The notes beneath the pieces are model-generated. The model saw only the letters and a program-made list of their open reading frames with translations, searched no databases and was not told the DNA's origin. This document shows positions 62,773-64,000 of a DNA stretch of 64,000 nt, piece after piece. Origin of the DNA: Phytophthora colocasiae (Eukaryota; Oomycota; Peronosporomycetes; Peronosporales; Peronosporaceae); NCBI GenBank assembly GCA_018806915.1, contig JAGKQI010000040.1, positions 1 through 64,000 on the forward strand, given 5' to 3'. The first letter of the stretch is position 1. Each line of letters opens with the position of its first letter. Made by a program: the position numbers and the translations under genes.

Positions 62773-63732
62773 CTACAGCTCGTACGCAACAACTGGTACC
62801 CCTGCTGGTGGTGGAGTGTACTTGGCTAGTGAAATGGGAACCCCTGGACTACAGGGGGCAAAGACAGCGGTCGAGATTGGGTCCTTGCAGTCAATTGGCG
62901 TCAGCGCATCCGAAGTCTTGTGTGGTCTTCCGAAGCACACGTGAATGGCAGCAAGCATATTGCTAGCATTGCTTATATCAATTGGCGCAACCGCAGAGCA
63001 CAAGATCTGTACTTTTGTCCCGTAAAGTGCCGTGATTGCAGCAAACGTCGTTTTTGGATCACTTGCAACTGCCCAGGTGTTTATTGCTTCAGTGGCCTCC
63101 TTGTAAACTGCAGCAGCTCGCATTGCCGCCCGAAAGTATTCCCGAGCGCTATAGTTAAAGTCAGACCCACCATTGGCAGCGTAGCACAGTCCGTGTTTCT
63201 GGAACTCATGGTTGTACAGTTCGCACAGAGTCCGGAAAGCAGAGGGCTGTGTTGGGTCCACCCAGACTTCATCCATCTCTCTCAGTAATTCTGGTGAATC
63301 TGCTGCAAATTGCAACGCGTTGAATGGCTGGTTGCGGATGGTGTCGCTAACGTTGCAGCAAGCGGAAAAACCCGCGTTGTAGTTGGGCCAGAGGCCGTGG
63401 ATCGAGAGTTTACTGGCGGCCTTGGATGGCTCACACACGATGCCGTTCGGGTACTTGTTCACATTGCGGTGTGAAATGGTGAGGTCTACCCCTGCAAGCA
63501 GATCTCGGCAGAATTGAGGCAGGAAGAGCAGCTCTAGCAGTAGGAAGTCGTAGTCTCCAGGTCGCTGTTTCTTGGCGAGACACGATGGATCTTGCGTCGG
63601 ACAGGTCGGACTGGGAGACGAGTGCATGCAGATGTCCACACACTGTTGATCATTCGGCTGCCAACCGCCTGGGTAGTCTACAGCTTCTACGCTGACGGTG
63701 AAGGCGAGCAGTACGAGAGTCTTTAGCTGCAT
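62773..63732 (-). CDS. Secreted ribonuclease T2
   Basis: 319 residues from ATG 63732 (MQLKTLVLLAFTVSVEA, a clean signal peptide). An ATG 33 bases upstream would spoil the signal peptide. Both T2 active-site segments are present: CAS I SIHGLWPNY (His112) and CAS II YNHEFQKHGLC (His175, Glu176, Lys179, His180). Multiple Cys fit the family's disulphides (e.g. CC at about 125, and C31/C35). It would cleave single-stranded RNA outside the cell or in a lytic compartment, for nutrition or RNA turnover. The frame has no introns or breaks, and codon use is GC-rich. It shares a short upstream region with the 6PGL gene. Confidence 0.93.
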   Translation of the reverse strand: MQLKTLVLLAFTVSVEAVDYPGGWQPNDQQCVDICMHSSPSPTCPTQDPSCLAKKQRPGDYDFLLLELLFLPQFCRDLLAGVDLTISHRNVNKYPNGIVCEPSKAASKLSIHGLWPNYNAGFSACCNVSDTIRNQPFNALQFAADSPELLREMDEVWVDPTQPSAFRTLCELYNHEFQKHGLCYAANGGSDFNYSAREYFRAAMRAAAVYKEATEAINTWAVASDPKTTFAAITALYGTKVQILCSAVAPIDISNASNMLAAIHVCFGRPHKTSDALTPIDCKDPISTAVFAPCSPGVPISLAKYTPPPAGVPVVAYEL

Positions 63733-63865
63733 TATTGGTATATCTTCACGAAGTGAGTGAGACATGCAATTTTAGCCAATGATTACGTGGACAGGTGAAA
63801 TGCGACTGCTGCTTGGACTTCTGCTGGTCATTGCTCATTTGCTCTCTTGTCCTCCTAAGCAGACG
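63733..63865. promoter_or_regulatory. 133-bp divergent promoter region
   Basis: It separates the RNase T2 start (minus) from the 6PGL start (plus). A CCAAT motif lies at about 63776. GCTCATTT at 63833-63840 matches the core of the oomycete initiator element (GCTCATTYY), about 25 bases before the 6PGL ATG. Confidence 0.55.
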
Positions 63866-64000
63866 ATGGTTCTCCGCGTGTCCAGCAGCCCCGACGAGGT
63901 CGGCAATGCCGTTGGTCAGCTCATCTTCGACCTGAGCAAGCAGGCGATTGCCACGCACGGCCGCTTCACGGTGGCGCTCTCGGGTGGTTCTCTGCCAAAG
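63866..64000 (+). CDS. 6-phosphogluconolactonase, N-terminal 45 codons (runs off the window)
   Basis: ATG 63866 starts MVLRVSSSPDEVGNAVGQLI and continues FTVALSGGSLPK, the phosphate-binding ALSGGS loop that identifies the 6PGL/glucosamine-6-phosphate isomerase family. 6PGL hydrolyses 6-phosphogluconolactone in the oxidative pentose phosphate pathway, in the cytosol. No signal peptide is present. The spacing from the LSGGS loop to the start fits 6PGL. Glucosamine-6-phosphate isomerase is the main alternative. Confidence 0.85.
   Translation, partial: MVLRVSSSPDEVGNAVGQLIFDLSKQAIATHGRFTVALSGGSLPK

Noticed and set aside
1..64000. tRNA, rRNA or RxLR/Crinkler effector genes
   Set aside because: I looked for acceptor/T-arm pairs, rRNA core motifs, and RxLR-EER or LFLAK motifs after a signal peptide and found none that I could defend. 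The only clear signal peptide belongs to the RNase T2.

Overview
This window looks like repeat-dominated DNA from a filamentous eukaryote, most likely an oomycete of the Phytophthora type. The reasons are: chromodomain Ty3/Gypsy retrotransposons, Harbinger- and Merlin-like DNA transposons, a telomere-type (TTTAGGG)n tract, a GCTCATTT initiator-like motif just upstream of a start codon, and two ordinary genes packed head to head with 133 bp between their starts. TTTAGGG is also a plant repeat, so the assignment is probable, not proven. Only the last 1.3 kb is ordinary gene space: a secreted RNase T2 (minus) and the first 45 codons of 6-phosphogluconolactonase (plus).

Layout. 0-13.1 kb: AT-rich decayed DNA with gene fragments, several copies of one long repeat (two of them forming an inverted pair around a coiled-coil gene at 7.4-10.9 kb), and a broken retroelement-type ORF at 11.5-12.6 kb. 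13.2-35.3 kb: a nested stack. An ORF with membrane segments (minus strand) was hit by a family-B LTR (now a solo LTR, 13740-13985 plus 30857-32117), and that LTR was hit by a complete family-A Gypsy element, TE1 (13986-30856, plus strand). Short target duplications support both events. To the right lies a decayed gag region (32.8-35.3 kb). 35.6-36.7 kb: a Harbinger element inside an interstitial telomere-like tract. 37.0-38.9 kb: another long-repeat copy. 39.2-39.46 kb: N-terminus of a Merlin/IS1595-type transposase, cut off by TE2, a family-B Gypsy element on the minus strand (39463-53405). 53.4-62.25 kb: TE3, a different chromodomain Gypsy element on the plus strand, carrying its own 663-bp MITE.

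How the parts work together. TE1 and TE2 are relatives. Each has LTRs ending TGTGGTG...CACCACA, a primer-binding site that overlaps the gag start codon, gag in two overlapping frames, a gag-pol junction with a GTTAAAC slippery site followed by a stop and a stem-loop, then protease, reverse transcriptase, a first RNase H lacking two catalytic Asp, a second intact-type RNase H, integrase and a C-terminal chromodomain. All three Gypsy elements also carry a long ORF on the opposite strand between pol and the 3' LTR. TE1 and TE2 share a recognisable C-terminal domain in that ORF. In TE3 the antisense ORF overlaps the pol chromodomain. This antisense gene, together with the conserved frameshift signal and the extreme GATC density of TE1/TE2, is the best candidate here for an undescribed system. 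Every element copy has frameshifts or stops and is probably dead as it stands.
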